DNA of 64,000 nucleotides. It comes from Arsenicicoccus sp. oral taxon 190 (GTDB taxonomy: Bacteria > Actinomycetota > Actinomycetes > Actinomycetales > Dermatophilaceae). The notes under the pieces were generated by a model, which ran no database searches, had not been told where the DNA came from, and saw only the letters and a list, made by a program, of their open reading frames with translations. The position numbers and the translations under genes are program-made. Positions 23,449 to 32,371 of the stretch are shown in pieces. Positions within the stretch are counted from its first letter, which is position 1; each line of letters begins with the position of its first letter. The stretch covers positions 2,356,001 to 2,420,000 of the forward strand of contig NZ_CP012070.1 of NCBI RefSeq assembly GCF_001189535.1, given 5' to 3'.

Positions 23449-23470
23449 GCTCTAAAACTAGGCCTACGAT
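23442..23470 (+). promoter_or_regulatory. tetR promoter (leaderless)
   Basis: TGAACA (23442-23447) and TACGAT (23465-23470) are spaced by 17 bases. The tetR ATG is at 23477, six bases after the -10, so the message would be leaderless. On the opposite strand TAGTTT (23455-23460) lies six bases before the SRPBCC ATG, suggesting a second leaderless start. Confidence 0.55.
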
Positions 23471-23476
23471 GACGCC

Positions 23477-24067
23477 ATGGCAAGACCTGCGAAGTTCACG
23501 GCCGACGACCTCCTCGACGGGGCCATGAGAGCCGTTGCGCGGCATGGCACCTCGGCGACGGTCGGCCAGGTGGCGCAGGAGGTGGGGGCGCCCATCGGCT
23601 CCATCTACCACCGGTTCCCCTCCCGCGAGCACCTCTTCGTCTCGCTGTGGCTGCGCTCGATCCGCGCCTTCCACGTCGGGCTGCTCGCGACGCGCGACAT
23701 CGACGACCCACGAGAAGCCCTGCTGGCCCAGGCGATCCACATCCCGCGCTGGTGCCGCGAGCACCCGGACGTCGCGGTCGCCATGACCCTCTACCGCCAG
23801 CGCGAGCTCCTGGGCGCGCCCCCCGCCGGGCTCGAGGACGAGGTCCGCACCCTCAACGACGACATCTGGGCCCTCGGCCGCGAGCAGGCCGCGGCCTTCT
23901 ACGGCCGGCGCGACGAGCACCTCGAGCAGGTCATGGCGCTCGGCGTGCGGCAGTGCCCCTACGGGCTGGTGCGCCCCTTCATCGGCAGTCGCATGCCGAT
24001 GCCCCCCTGGCTCGACGACGCCTGCGTCGCGGCAGCCGCCGCCATCCTCGACCTCGAGCGCGACTGA
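23477..24067 (+). CDS. TetR/AcrR family transcriptional regulator
   Basis: This 196-residue protein has an N-terminal TetR helix-turn-helix: FTADDLLDGAMRAVARHG, SATVGQVAQEVGAPIGSIYH, then RFPSREHLF (residues about 6-50). The C-terminal ligand domain has WCREHPDVAVAMTLYRQREL and is specific to its subfamily. The gene is divergent from the SRPBCC-membrane-VOC genes and most likely represses them and itself. The inducer is unknown. The 3' end is three bases from the convergent CDF gene. Confidence 0.9.
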   Translation: MARPAKFTADDLLDGAMRAVARHGTSATVGQVAQEVGAPIGSIYHRFPSREHLFVSLWLRSIRAFHVGLLATRDIDDPREALLAQAIHIPRWCREHPDVAVAMTLYRQRELLGAPPAGLEDEVRTLNDDIWALGREQAAAFYGRRDEHLEQVMALGVRQCPYGLVRPFIGSRMPMPPWLDDACVAAAAAILDLERD

Positions 24068-24070
24068 GCC

Positions 24071-24706
24071 TCAGTGGAAGTCCTCACCGGCCAGGGCCTT
24101 CGCCGCCAGCCGCTCCTCCTCCGCGATCTCCCACACCTCGCGCGCCGCCGACACGTTGACCACCACGATGACCAGGCCCAGCACGATGTCCGGCCACCCC
24201 GACCGGGTCCACCAGGTCACCAGCCCCATCGCGATGATCGCGAGGTTGACGATCACGTCGTTGCGCGCCGCCAACCATGCTGCAGCCGTGAGGGACCCGC
24301 CGTGATGGCGAGCGCGCGCCAGGATCCAGGTGCACAGCCCGTTGACCAGCACCGCACCGCCCGCCGTGGCCACGAGCAGCACGACGTCAGGCGCCTCGGG
24401 GTGCCGGAACTTCGAGAACGCCTCCCACGCCGCCGCCAGCGCCGGCACGCAGATGATCGCCGCCATCACCTTGCCGGCCACCGACCGGGCGTGCAGCGAC
24501 CACCCCAACGCCAGCGCGATCAGCAGGTTGACCGCCGTGTCCTCGAGGAAGTCGACGGAGTCCGCGATGAGCGACACCGACCCGATGGCCAGCGCCACCC
24601 CCGCCTCGACGAAGAAGTACGCCAGGTTGAGGGCGGCCACGAGCAGCACCGTGCGGCGCAGGACGGTGGGGCTGATGGCGGGGGGCGAGGGCGGCATACG
24701 GCACAT
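24071..24706 (-). CDS. Cation diffusion facilitator-like transporter
   Basis: This 211-residue protein has six hydrophobic segments. SLIADSVDFLEDTAVNLLIA (residues about 45-64) corresponds to the metal-binding helix 2 of CDF transporters, and AWLAARNDVIVNLAIIAMG to helix 5 with the N/H-xxx-D site. CDF proteins export Zn, Co, Cd or other divalent cations against protons. The C-terminal cytoplasmic domain is absent, making it short for the family. A start at ATG 24697 is equally possible; GACAAT (24705-24710, minus strand) would make that a leaderless start. Confidence 0.82.
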   Translation of the reverse strand: MCRMPPSPPAISPTVLRRTVLLVAALNLAYFFVEAGVALAIGSVSLIADSVDFLEDTAVNLLIALALGWSLHARSVAGKVMAAIICVPALAAAWEAFSKFRHPEAPDVVLLVATAGGAVLVNGLCTWILARARHHGGSLTAAAWLAARNDVIVNLAIIAMGLVTWWTRSGWPDIVLGLVIVVVNVSAAREVWEIAEEERLAAKALAGEDFH

Positions 24707-24792
24707 TGTCGTTTAGCGGGGCACAGGTGAGTCCGTAGGATGGCGTGGGCGCGCCGACACGCGGCGCGCAGCCACACAGAACAGGAACCATC

Positions 24793-26628
24793 GTGCTTCG
24801 TACCCACGAGGCAGGCACCCTGCGTGCCGGCCACTCCGGACAGACCGTCACGCTCACGGGCTGGGTCGCCCGTCGGCGCGATCACGGTGGAGTGGCGTTC
24901 CTGGATCTGCGCGACGCGAGCGGCGTCGCCCAGGTCGTGGTCCGTGACGAGGTCCTCGCGGCGGGCGGCGCGCACGAGCTGCGCAACGAGTACGTCGTGA
25001 GGATCGTCGGCGAGGTCCGCGAGCGCCCCGAGGGCAACGCCAACACCGACCTGCCCACCGGCGACATCGAGGTCGTGGCCAGCGAGATCGAGGTGCTCAA
25101 CCCGAGCGCGCCGCTGCCCTTCCAGATCGACGAGCGCGTCACCGTGGGCGAGGAGGCGCGGCTCAAGCACCGCTACCTCGACCTGCGTCGCCCCGGCAAG
25201 TCCGCGGGCGCCGCGCTGCGCCTGCGCTCGCAGGTGTCCGCCGCGGCCCGCAAGGTGCTGGGGGAGCGCGACTTCGTCGAGATCGAGACCCCGACCCTGA
25301 CCCGTTCGACCCCCGAGGGCGCCCGCGACTTCCTCGTGCCCGCGCGCCTCGCCCCCGGCAGCTGGTACGCCCTGCCCCAGTCCCCGCAGCTCTTCAAGCA
25401 GCTGCTCATGGTGGCCGGCATGGAGCGCTACTACCAGATCGCGCGCTGCTACCGCGACGAGGACTTCCGCGCCGACCGGCAGCCGGAGTTCACCCAGCTC
25501 GACATCGAGATGTCCTTCGTCGAGGAGGACGACATCATCGAGCTCGGCGAGGCTCTCGCCAAGGAGATCTGGGCGCTGATCGGCGTCGACCTGCCGACGC
25601 CCTTCCCGCGGCTGACCTACGCCGAGGCGATGGGCCGCTTCGGGTCGGACAAGCCCGACATGCGCTTCGGCAACGAGCTGGTCGAGTGCACGGAGTTCTT
25701 CTCAGACACCACGTTCCGCGTCTTCCAGGCCGAGTATGTCGGCGCCGTCGTCATGCCCGGCGGCGCGAGCCAGCCCCGCAAGCAGCTCGACGCCTGGCAG
25801 GAGTGGGCCAAGCAGCGCGGCGCCCGCGGTCTCGCCTATGTCCTCGTCGGCGAGGACGGCGAGCTCGGCGGCCCGGTCGCCAAGAACCTCACCGACACCG
25901 AGCGGGCCGGCCTGGCCGCGCACGTCGGCGCCCAGCCCGGCGACTGCATCTTCTTCGCCGCCGGGGCGACCAAGGCCTCGCGCGCGCTGCTCGGCGCCGC
26001 CCGCCTGGAGATCGGCCGCCGCTGCGGCCTGATCGACGAGTCCGCCTGGTCCTTCCTGTGGGTCAACGACGCGCCGCTCTTCGAGCCGACCGCGGACGCC
26101 GAGGCCGCCGGTGACGTCGCCGTCGGTGGGGGAGCGTGGACCGCCGTGCACCACGCCTTCACCTCGCCCAAGAAGGAGTTCCTCGACACCTTCGACACCG
26201 ACCCGGGCCCGGCCCTCGCCTACGCCTACGACATGGTCTGCAACGGCAACGAGATCGGCGGCGGGTCCATCCGTATCCACCGCCGCGACGTGCAGGAGCG
26301 GGTCTTCCAGGTCATGGGGCTGACGCAGGAGGAGGCCCAGGAGAAGTTCGGCTTCCTGCTCGACGCCTTCGCCTACGGCGCCCCGCCGCACGGTGGCATC
26401 GCCTTCGGCTGGGACCGGATCGTCATGCTGCTCGGCGGCTACGAGTCCATCCGCGACGTCATCGCCTTCCCCAAGTCGGGTGGCGGCTACGACCCGCTGA
26501 CGGACGCGCCGGCGCCCATCACGGCCCAGCAGCGCAAGGAGGCCGGGATCGACGCCAAGCCGGCCGCGCCCAAGGCCTCGGAGGCCGCCGCGCTCGACAC
26601 GTCGGCCGTCGCCCCCCAGGAGTCCTGA
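24793..26628 (+). CDS. aspS: Aspartyl-tRNA synthetase
   Basis: This 611-residue enzyme starts at GTG 24793 (VLRTHEAGTLRAGHSGQTVT). An N-terminal OB anticodon-binding domain (GWVARRRDHGGVAFLDLRD) is followed by class II motifs: motif 1 RKVLGERDFVEIETPTL, motif 2 CYRDEDFRADRQPEFTQLDI, and motif 3 GGIAFGWDRIVMLL. A bacterial insertion domain lies between motifs 2 and 3. It charges tRNA-Asp; whether it also charges tRNA-Asn cannot be judged from sequence by eye. In relatives rarA often follows, but here accessory genes and a transporter operon intervene. Confidence 0.96.
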   Translation: MLRTHEAGTLRAGHSGQTVTLTGWVARRRDHGGVAFLDLRDASGVAQVVVRDEVLAAGGAHELRNEYVVRIVGEVRERPEGNANTDLPTGDIEVVASEIEVLNPSAPLPFQIDERVTVGEEARLKHRYLDLRRPGKSAGAALRLRSQVSAAARKVLGERDFVEIETPTLTRSTPEGARDFLVPARLAPGSWYALPQSPQLFKQLLMVAGMERYYQIARCYRDEDFRADRQPEFTQLDIEMSFVEEDDIIELGEALAKEIWALIGVDLPTPFPRLTYAEAMGRFGSDKPDMRFGNELVECTEFFSDTTFRVFQAEYVGAVVMPGGASQPRKQLDAWQEWAKQRGARGLAYVLVGEDGELGGPVAKNLTDTERAGLAAHVGAQPGDCIFFAAGATKASRALLGAARLEIGRRCGLIDESAWSFLWVNDAPLFEPTADAEAAGDVAVGGGAWTAVHHAFTSPKKEFLDTFDTDPGPALAYAYDMVCNGNEIGGGSIRIHRRDVQERVFQVMGLTQEEAQEKFGFLLDAFAYGAPPHGGIAFGWDRIVMLLGGYESIRDVIAFPKSGGGYDPLTDAPAPITAQQRKEAGIDAKPAAPKASEAAALDTSAVAPQES

Positions 26629-26633
26629 GCCGT

Positions 26634-27242
26634 ATGCCGGAGGCCCACCGCATCGAGGTCCTGCTGCTCGACGCCGACGGCGTCCTGCAGTACATGCCGA
26701 GGCGGTGGGCCTCCGCCATACTCGGGAATCCCACCTGGCCGGGCGTCGAGCGGCTGCTCGAGATCGAGGCGCCGTTCCTGGACGGGCGGCGCCGCGAGGG
26801 CTTCCCCGAGGCGGTCGCGCAGCTGCTCCGTGAGCACCGCTCGACGATCACGACGGAGGAGTTCTTCGCCGCCTGGTCCTCGATCACGGCCGAGGAATCC
26901 GCGCTGGACCTGGTCCGGCGGGTGCAGGCCCGCGGGGTCCGCTGCTACCTCGCGACCAACCAGCAGTGGATGCGCGCCGAGGTCATGCGCGACGGCCGGC
27001 TCTACGACGACCTCGACGGCGGCTACTACTCCTACGAGCTCGGGGTCAAGAAGCCCGACCCCGCCTACTTCGACCACATCGTGCGGGACCTCGGGGTGCA
27101 GCGCGATCGCGTGCTCTTCGTCGACGACACGTGGCCCAACGTCGTCGGCGCCCGAGCGGCCGGGATCCGGGCGGCGCACAAGCCGTATGCCGACGGGGTC
27201 GCCGGCCTCGAGCGCGTCCTGCGCTGGCACGGCCTGCTCTGA
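26634..27242 (+). CDS. HAD-superfamily IA hydrolase
   Basis: This 202-residue protein starts at ATG 26634, five bases after aspS. Motif I is LLLDADGVL (Asp13, Asp15), motif II CYLATNQQ, motif III GVKKPDPAYF with the catalytic lysine, and motif IV VLFVDDTWPNVVGARAAG. The alpha-helical cap between I and II places it in subclass IA, close to phosphoglycolate or epoxide-hydrolase-N-terminal-like phosphatases. The substrate is unknown. Probably co-transcribed with aspS. Confidence 0.88.
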   Translation: MPEAHRIEVLLLDADGVLQYMPRRWASAILGNPTWPGVERLLEIEAPFLDGRRREGFPEAVAQLLREHRSTITTEEFFAAWSSITAEESALDLVRRVQARGVRCYLATNQQWMRAEVMRDGRLYDDLDGGYYSYELGVKKPDPAYFDHIVRDLGVQRDRVLFVDDTWPNVVGARAAGIRAAHKPYADGVAGLERVLRWHGLL

Positions 27243-27261
27243 CGCGCCGCCGTCGAACCCG

Positions 27262-27318
27262 CCGCCGGTAGCGGCATCAGCCTGGTGAAGGAAGGCCGGT
27301 CGATTCCTCTACCGGCGG
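27262..27318. terminator. Weak inverted repeat between convergent genes
   Basis: CCGCCGGTAG (27262-27271) and CTACCGGCGG (27309-27318) are exact complements but 37 bases apart. They lie between the convergent HAD and GNAT genes, where a bidirectional terminator is expected. The loop is long, so support is limited. Confidence 0.3.
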
Positions 27319-27322
27319 TAGG

Positions 27323-28117
27323 TCAGGAGCAGGCGGACTCGCGCTGGGGCGCCGGCGACGTGGCTCGCCGGTGCGGGTCCTCCAGCGAGCAGCTCCACCA
27401 CCGCTTGTCCGTGGTGAACCCCATCGAGTGGTAGAGCGAGCGCGCCACCACGTTGTCGGCATACATGCCCAGGGTCACCACGGGCTCGACGCGCAGCAGG
27501 TCGCGGGTGAGGGCCGCCGTCACCGCCCGACCGAGCCCCTGGCCGCGGTGCGAACCCGCCACGAGGATCCCCGACAGGTGCGCCGCGCCGGAGGACAACC
27601 GGTGCACGGCGCCGCACGCGACGATCCGCCCGCCGTCGCGCACGCCCACCCAGCGCTCGCTGCGTCCCGTGCCCGGGTATCCCTCGGACAGCGGGTTCTC
27701 CCGATCCGCTAAAGCCTGCAGCTCGGCAGCGTCGGCCAGGTCGTGCAGCTCCTCCAGCCGGTCCTCCGCCGGGGTCCGAGCCGGTATGACGACCGTCGCC
27801 AACCAGTCCCACGCGCCGCCCTGGCCCGTCCCGACCCGGCCGGTGAGGACGTCGGCGTCGTCGCGCGGCAGCGTCACGTGGTCCAGGCCGGGGCTCAGCT
27901 CACCGCCCTCCAGGAGGGCCTCGACGAGGCGCTGCAGGTCCGGCCGCGGGCCCCACGCGGTGACGTTGCTCCGGCCGGAGTGGCTCTGCCGCAGGTAGGC
28001 CACGGCGTCCCCGCACGCCCAGCCCTGGTGGAGGTGGGCGGGGACGGCATACGTCGCGAACAGGTCGCTCGGAGCGGTGATCTCGCAGAGCTGCTCACGG
28101 GTGGAGATGGTGCGCAT
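27323..28117 (-). CDS. GNAT-family N-acetyltransferase
   Basis: This 264-residue protein starts at ATG 28117 behind GGAAGG. The C-terminal half is a GNAT domain: GILVAGSHRGQGLGRAV is the acetyl-CoA loop (motif A, R-G-Q-G-L-G), and TLGMYADNVVARSLYHSMGF is motif B. The N-terminal 110 residues do not match a family I know and may be a second, degenerate acetyltransferase half. The acceptor is unknown. It follows the transporter operon on the same strand but is separated by a strong hairpin. Confidence 0.85.
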   Translation of the reverse strand: MRTISTREQLCEITAPSDLFATYAVPAHLHQGWACGDAVAYLRQSHSGRSNVTAWGPRPDLQRLVEALLEGGELSPGLDHVTLPRDDADVLTGRVGTGQGGAWDWLATVVIPARTPAEDRLEELHDLADAAELQALADRENPLSEGYPGTGRSERWVGVRDGGRIVACGAVHRLSSGAAHLSGILVAGSHRGQGLGRAVTAALTRDLLRVEPVVTLGMYADNVVARSLYHSMGFTTDKRWWSCSLEDPHRRATSPAPQRESACS

Positions 28118-28140
28118 CGGGTTCCTTCCTCCCCACGACA

Positions 28141-28187
28141 GAGCGTGAGGGTCCGGTCCATGAATCATGGACCAGACCCTCACGCTC
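28141..28187 (-). terminator. Terminator of peptide transporter operon 1
   Basis: Two 23-base arms (28141-28163 and 28165-28187) pair with one exception. That pair is C-A on the + strand but G-U on the minus strand, so the hairpin is continuous only in the minus-strand transcript. It lies just after the last ATPase gene of operon 1 and upstream of the GNAT gene. No U-tract follows. Confidence 0.7.
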
Positions 28188-28208
28188 ATGACGAGCCGGG
28201 GGCCGGGG

Positions 28209-29450
28209 CTACCAGCCCTGCTGCTTGTTGGCGTTGTCGGCGATCGAGCGCGCCTCCCGCACGTCGCCGCGGTCCCCGGTGTTGGGCCGGAAGCTGCGGG
28301 CGGACTGCTGGTCGGGATCGTCGGCAGGGTCACCGAGGCCCACCTTGTCGGCGACCTTGTGGATCAGGCCGCCGAGGCCGCCGTGGCTGGTCTCGGCCCG
28401 GGTCGCCCCGTCGCCCGAGCCGCCCGGCAGGTCCGAGTCGACCTCGGCGCCCGTCGCGACGAGCACCTCGGGGAAGTGGCAGGCCGAGCGGTGGCCGGCG
28501 AACCCGTCGGGACGGTCGACGAACTCGGGGACCTCGGTCGTACAGACCTCCTGAGCCTTCCAGCAGCGGGTGTGGAAGCGGCACCCCGACGGCGGGTTGG
28601 CCGGCGAGGGCACGTCGCCCTGCAGCACGATCTGCTCGCGCTTGCCGCGCAGCGTGGGGTCCGGCACCGGCACCGCAGACATCAACGCCTGGGTGTAGGG
28701 GTGCGTGGTCCGCTCGTAGATCTCGTCCTCGGTGCCCAGCTCGACCATCTTGCCGAGGTACATGACGCCGACGCGGTCGGAGATGTGCCGCACCACGGAC
28801 AGGTCGTGGGCGATGAAGACGTAGGACAGGCCGAGCTCGTTCTGCAGCTTCTCCATCAGGTTGACGACCTGCGCCTGCACCGACACGTCCAGGGCGGAGA
28901 CCGGCTCGTCGCAGATCAGCACCTTGGGGTTGAGCGCGATGCCGCGGGCGATGCCGATGCGCTGCCGCTGACCGCCCGAGAACTGGTGCGGGTAGCGGTT
29001 GATGTGCTCGGGGTTGAGACCGACCAGGTCCAGCAGGTCCTGCACCGCCTTGCGCCGGCCGCCCTTGGGCACCACGTCCGGGTGGATCTCGAAGGGCTCC
29101 CCGATGATGTCGCCGACCGTCTTGCGCGGGTTGAGCGAGGTGTAGGGGTCCTGGAAGACGATCTGGATGTCGCGGCGCAGCTTGCGCATCGCCGACCCGG
29201 ACTGGGCGTACATGTCGATGCCGTCGAAGCTGAGGCTGCCCGAGGTGGGCTCCTCCAGCCGCATGATGAGGCGACCCAGCGTGGACTTGCCGCAGCCGGA
29301 CTCACCCACGATGCCCAGCGTCTCGCCCTTGAGGAGCTCGAACGAGACGCCGTCGACGGCCTTGACGTGACCCGTCGTCTGGCGGAGCAGACCGCCGCGG
29401 ATGGGGTAGTGCTTGACGAGGTCCTTGGCGACGAGGATCGGCTCAGCCAT
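28209..29450 (-). CDS. Oligopeptide/dipeptide ABC transporter ATP-binding protein (DppF-like)
   Basis: This 413-residue ATPase starts at ATG 29450. The Walker A is GESGCGKST, the signature FSGGQRQRIGIARGI, Walker B LICDEPVSALD, and the H-loop FIAHDLSVVRH. The oligopeptide-type C-terminal extension has the four-cysteine region (SGCRFHTRCWKAQEVCTTEV, later SACHF) that can bind an iron-sulfur cluster in DppD-like subunits. A further tail of about 85 residues is unusual and of unknown role. It overlaps the preceding ATPase gene by 8 bases. Confidence 0.92.
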   Translation of the reverse strand: MAEPILVAKDLVKHYPIRGGLLRQTTGHVKAVDGVSFELLKGETLGIVGESGCGKSTLGRLIMRLEEPTSGSLSFDGIDMYAQSGSAMRKLRRDIQIVFQDPYTSLNPRKTVGDIIGEPFEIHPDVVPKGGRRKAVQDLLDLVGLNPEHINRYPHQFSGGQRQRIGIARGIALNPKVLICDEPVSALDVSVQAQVVNLMEKLQNELGLSYVFIAHDLSVVRHISDRVGVMYLGKMVELGTEDEIYERTTHPYTQALMSAVPVPDPTLRGKREQIVLQGDVPSPANPPSGCRFHTRCWKAQEVCTTEVPEFVDRPDGFAGHRSACHFPEVLVATGAEVDSDLPGGSGDGATRAETSHGGLGGLIHKVADKVGLGDPADDPDQQSARSFRPNTGDRGDVREARSIADNANKQQGW

Positions 29451-30495
29451 GGAGCACCTCCTGGGAGAAGTGGCACGCGGACAACCGGCCCGGGGCCGCC
29501 TCGAGCAGCTCGGGACGCTCCTGCCGGCAGATGTCCTGGGCGTAGCGGCAGCGCGGGTTGAACGCGCAGCCCGGCGGGATGCGCAACAGGTTGGGCGGCA
29601 GGCCGCCGATGGCGGACAGCGTCTCGCCCTTCTGGTCCAGGCGGGGGATCGACTCCAGCAGGCCCTTGGTGTAGGGGTGGGCCGGCTTGCGGTAGAGCTC
29701 GTAGACGTCGGCCTGCTCGACGATGCGGCCGGCATACATGACCGCGATGCGGTCGGCCACGTCGGCGACGACGCCCAGGTCGTGGGTGATGAGGATGAGG
29801 CCCATCTGGCGCTCCTCCTGCAGCTCACCCAGCAGCCGCATGATCTGTGCCTGCACGGTCACGTCCAGCGCCGTGGTCGGCTCGTCAGCGATGAGGACCG
29901 CCGGGTCGAGCGCGATGGCCATGGCGATCATGATGCGCTGGCGCATGCCCCCGGAGAACTGGTGGGGGAAGGACTTCACGCGCTCCTTGGCCGCCGGGAT
30001 CTGCACGCGCTCCATCAGGCGCACGGCGTGGTCCAGGGCGTCCGACTTGTTCATCCCGCGGTGCTGGCGGAACATCTCCGCGATCTGCCAGCCCACCGGG
30101 AAGACCGGGTTGAGCGAGCTCAGGGCGTCCTGGAAGATCATCGAGATCTCGGGGCCCCGCACGTGCCGACGCCGGTCCTCCGGCATGGTCAGCAGCTCCT
30201 GGCCGCAGTAGCGCACCGAGCCGCGGGGGATCTTGGCCGGCGGCATGTCCAGGATGCCCATGACGGCCTGGGCCGTCACGGACTTGCCGGAGCCGGACTC
30301 GCCGAGGATCGCGAGCGTCTCACCCTGGTCGAGGGTGAAGTCAACGCCGTTGATGGCGCGGGCGATGCCGTCGTCGGTGTGGAACTCGACGTGCAGGTCC
30401 TCCACGTCGAGCAGGCGCCCGTCGACGGGCTGGTATGCCGACGGGGTCGCCTCGGCGTCGCGCGCATGGCGCGCCTTGTGGGTCGTGGTGGTCAT
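29443..30495 (-). CDS. Oligopeptide/dipeptide ABC transporter ATP-binding protein (DppD-like)
   Basis: This 350-residue ATPase starts at ATG 30495. Walker A is GESGSGKSV, signature FSGGMRQRIMIAMAI, Walker B LIADEPTTALD, and H-loop LITHDLGVVADVAD. The C-terminus has the GCAFNPRCRYAQDICRQ cysteine motif of the OppD/DppD family. It works as a heterodimer with the downstream ATPase to drive import by the two permeases encoded upstream. The gene lies 15 bases after the permease gene. Confidence 0.93.
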   Translation of the reverse strand: MTTTTHKARHARDAEATPSAYQPVDGRLLDVEDLHVEFHTDDGIARAINGVDFTLDQGETLAILGESGSGKSVTAQAVMGILDMPPAKIPRGSVRYCGQELLTMPEDRRRHVRGPEISMIFQDALSSLNPVFPVGWQIAEMFRQHRGMNKSDALDHAVRLMERVQIPAAKERVKSFPHQFSGGMRQRIMIAMAIALDPAVLIADEPTTALDVTVQAQIMRLLGELQEERQMGLILITHDLGVVADVADRIAVMYAGRIVEQADVYELYRKPAHPYTKGLLESIPRLDQKGETLSAIGGLPPNLLRIPPGCAFNPRCRYAQDICRQERPELLEAAPGRLSACHFSQEVLHG

Positions 30496-30510
30496 GAGTG
30501 GGTCAGCCCC

Positions 30511-31452
30511 TCATCGCGTCTTGGGGTCCAGGGCGTCACGGACGGCGTCACCCAGCAGGATGAAGGCCAGGACCGCGAGGCTCAGGAACAGGCTGGGGAA
30601 GAGCAGGATGTGCGGCGACGTGCGCACGGTGTCGAGCGCGTCGGAGATCGCGACACCCCACGAGATCGTCGGCGGCACGAGCCCGATGCCGAGGAAGGAC
30701 AGGGCGGCCTCCGTGGCGATGTACGCACCCAGGTTGATGGTCGCGACGACGATCACCGGGGCCACGGCGTTGGGCAGGATGTGGCCGAGGATGATCCGGC
30801 CCGGCCGGGCGCCCAGGGCGCGAGCGGCCTGGACGTACTCCAGCGACTTGACCTGCAGCACCGAGGAGCGCATCAGCCGGGCGATGCCCGGCCAGCCGAA
30901 GACCGTCATGACAAGGACGACCTTGCCCACCACGGACCAGTAGCCCGTGTTGGCGTCCGACGGGAAGGACGCCATGAAGAGGATGCCGCCGAGCAGCATC
31001 GGGATGGCGAAGAAGATGTCGGTCACGCGCATGAGCAGGGCGTCGAGCCAGCCGCCGAGGTAGCCGGCGAGGATGCCCAGGGTGCCGCCGACCAGGGTGG
31101 TGCAGACCGTGGTGAGCAGACCCACGATGATGGAGGCGCGGGCGCCGTAGACGGTGCGGGCGTAGATGTCCCGCCCCTGCTTGTCGGTGCCGAACCAGTG
31201 GTCGCCGCTCCAGGACTCACGGACGTGCCGCAGCGAGCCGCTGTTGGGGTCGATCCGGGTGAAGAGCTGGGGCAGCACGGCCATCAGCACGAAGAGCACG
31301 ATCAGGACGGCGGAGATCCAGAAGAGCGGGTTCTTGCGCAGCTGGCGCCAGGCGTCCGACCACAGCGAACGCACCTCGTTGTCGCCGGAGCCGTGCTGGG
31401 GTCCGGGGGCGGTCTCGGAGACCGCGACGGTGGCGGTGGTGGCGTCAGTCAT
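30511..31452 (-). CDS. Oligopeptide/dipeptide ABC transporter permease (DppC-like)
   Basis: This 313-residue membrane protein starts at ATG 31452 and overlaps the DppB-like gene by 8 bases. The N-terminal segment (NPLFWISAVLIVLFVLMAVL) is followed by HWFGTDKQGRDIYARTVYGA, typical of DppC, and the coupling EAA loop EYVQAARALGARPGRIILGH. Six membrane segments are expected. It pairs with the DppB-like subunit. The substrate is presumably a peptide but Opp-family members also import nickel or sugars. Confidence 0.93.
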   Translation of the reverse strand: MTDATTATVAVSETAPGPQHGSGDNEVRSLWSDAWRQLRKNPLFWISAVLIVLFVLMAVLPQLFTRIDPNSGSLRHVRESWSGDHWFGTDKQGRDIYARTVYGARASIIVGLLTTVCTTLVGGTLGILAGYLGGWLDALLMRVTDIFFAIPMLLGGILFMASFPSDANTGYWSVVGKVVLVMTVFGWPGIARLMRSSVLQVKSLEYVQAARALGARPGRIILGHILPNAVAPVIVVATINLGAYIATEAALSFLGIGLVPPTISWGVAISDALDTVRTSPHILLFPSLFLSLAVLAFILLGDAVRDALDPKTR

Positions 31453-32371
31453 GGCTGATCCTCGGGTCGAGCAGGCCGTAGAGCAGGTCGATGAGCAGGT
31501 TGACGACGAGGAAGACCAGCACCAGCATCGTCACGGCCGACACGACCGCGATGCCATCGCGGTTGTGGATGCCGGTGAAGATGTAGCCGCCGACCCCGCG
31601 GATGTTGAAGATGCGCTCGGTGATGATGGCGCCGCCGAGGAGGCCACCGAAGTCGGCCCCCAGGAAGGTGATCACCGGGATGAGCGAGTTGCGCATCGCG
31701 TGCAGGCCGATGGCCCGCTGGCGGGTCAGACCCTTGGAGATCGCGGTCCGGACGTAGTCGGCGCGGAGGTTCTCCACCAGGTTGGTGCGCATCAGGCGGG
31801 CGACGTACGCGATCGACAACGACCCGAGCACGAAGCCGGGCAGGATCAGGTCGTAGAGGGTCGGGTTGTTGGCCGCGGTCACGGGGAACCACCGGAACCG
31901 CACGCCCAGGAGGTACTGCAGGGTCGAGCCGATGACGAAGGACGGGATCGAGATCGCCACGAGGGTCGAGACCATGACGAGGTTGTCGATGAACTTCCCC
32001 TTGCGGATGCCGGCGAGCACACCGGCGACCAGACCGATCACGATCTCGAAGAGGATGGCGATCGCCGCGAGCTTGGTCGTCACCAGGTAGCGGGAGGACA
32101 GGTCCTGCGCCACGGGCATGTCGTAGAAGTTCTTGCCGAGGTCGCCCTTGGCCAGCTTGCCCATGTACTTGCCGTACTGGACGACCAGCGGGTCGTTGAG
32201 GTTGTGCTCGGCGCGGAACTTCTCGACGTAGGCCGCGGAGCAGGGGCGCTCACCGCACTTGCCCTCGGTGGGGTCGCCCGGCAGGGCGAACACCATCGCG
32301 AAGATCAAGAACGTGGCGCCGATGAGCACCGGAATCATCTGCAGGATCCGGCGGATGACGTACTTGGTCAC
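31445..32371 (-). CDS. Oligopeptide/dipeptide ABC transporter permease (DppB-like)
   Basis: This 308-residue membrane protein starts at GTG 32371, five bases after AGGAGG. It begins MTKYVIRRILQMIPVLIGAT, typical of DppB, and carries the EAA loop ADYVRTAISKGLTRQRAIGL. An extracytoplasmic loop after the first helix holds two cysteines (GKCGERPC). It is the first permease gene of operon 1, separated from the binding-protein gene by a hairpin. Confidence 0.93.
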   Translation of the reverse strand: MTKYVIRRILQMIPVLIGATFLIFAMVFALPGDPTEGKCGERPCSAAYVEKFRAEHNLNDPLVVQYGKYMGKLAKGDLGKNFYDMPVAQDLSSRYLVTTKLAAIAILFEIVIGLVAGVLAGIRKGKFIDNLVMVSTLVAISIPSFVIGSTLQYLLGVRFRWFPVTAANNPTLYDLILPGFVLGSLSIAYVARLMRTNLVENLRADYVRTAISKGLTRQRAIGLHAMRNSLIPVITFLGADFGGLLGGAIITERIFNIRGVGGYIFTGIHNRDGIAVVSAVTMLVLVFLVVNLLIDLLYGLLDPRISHD

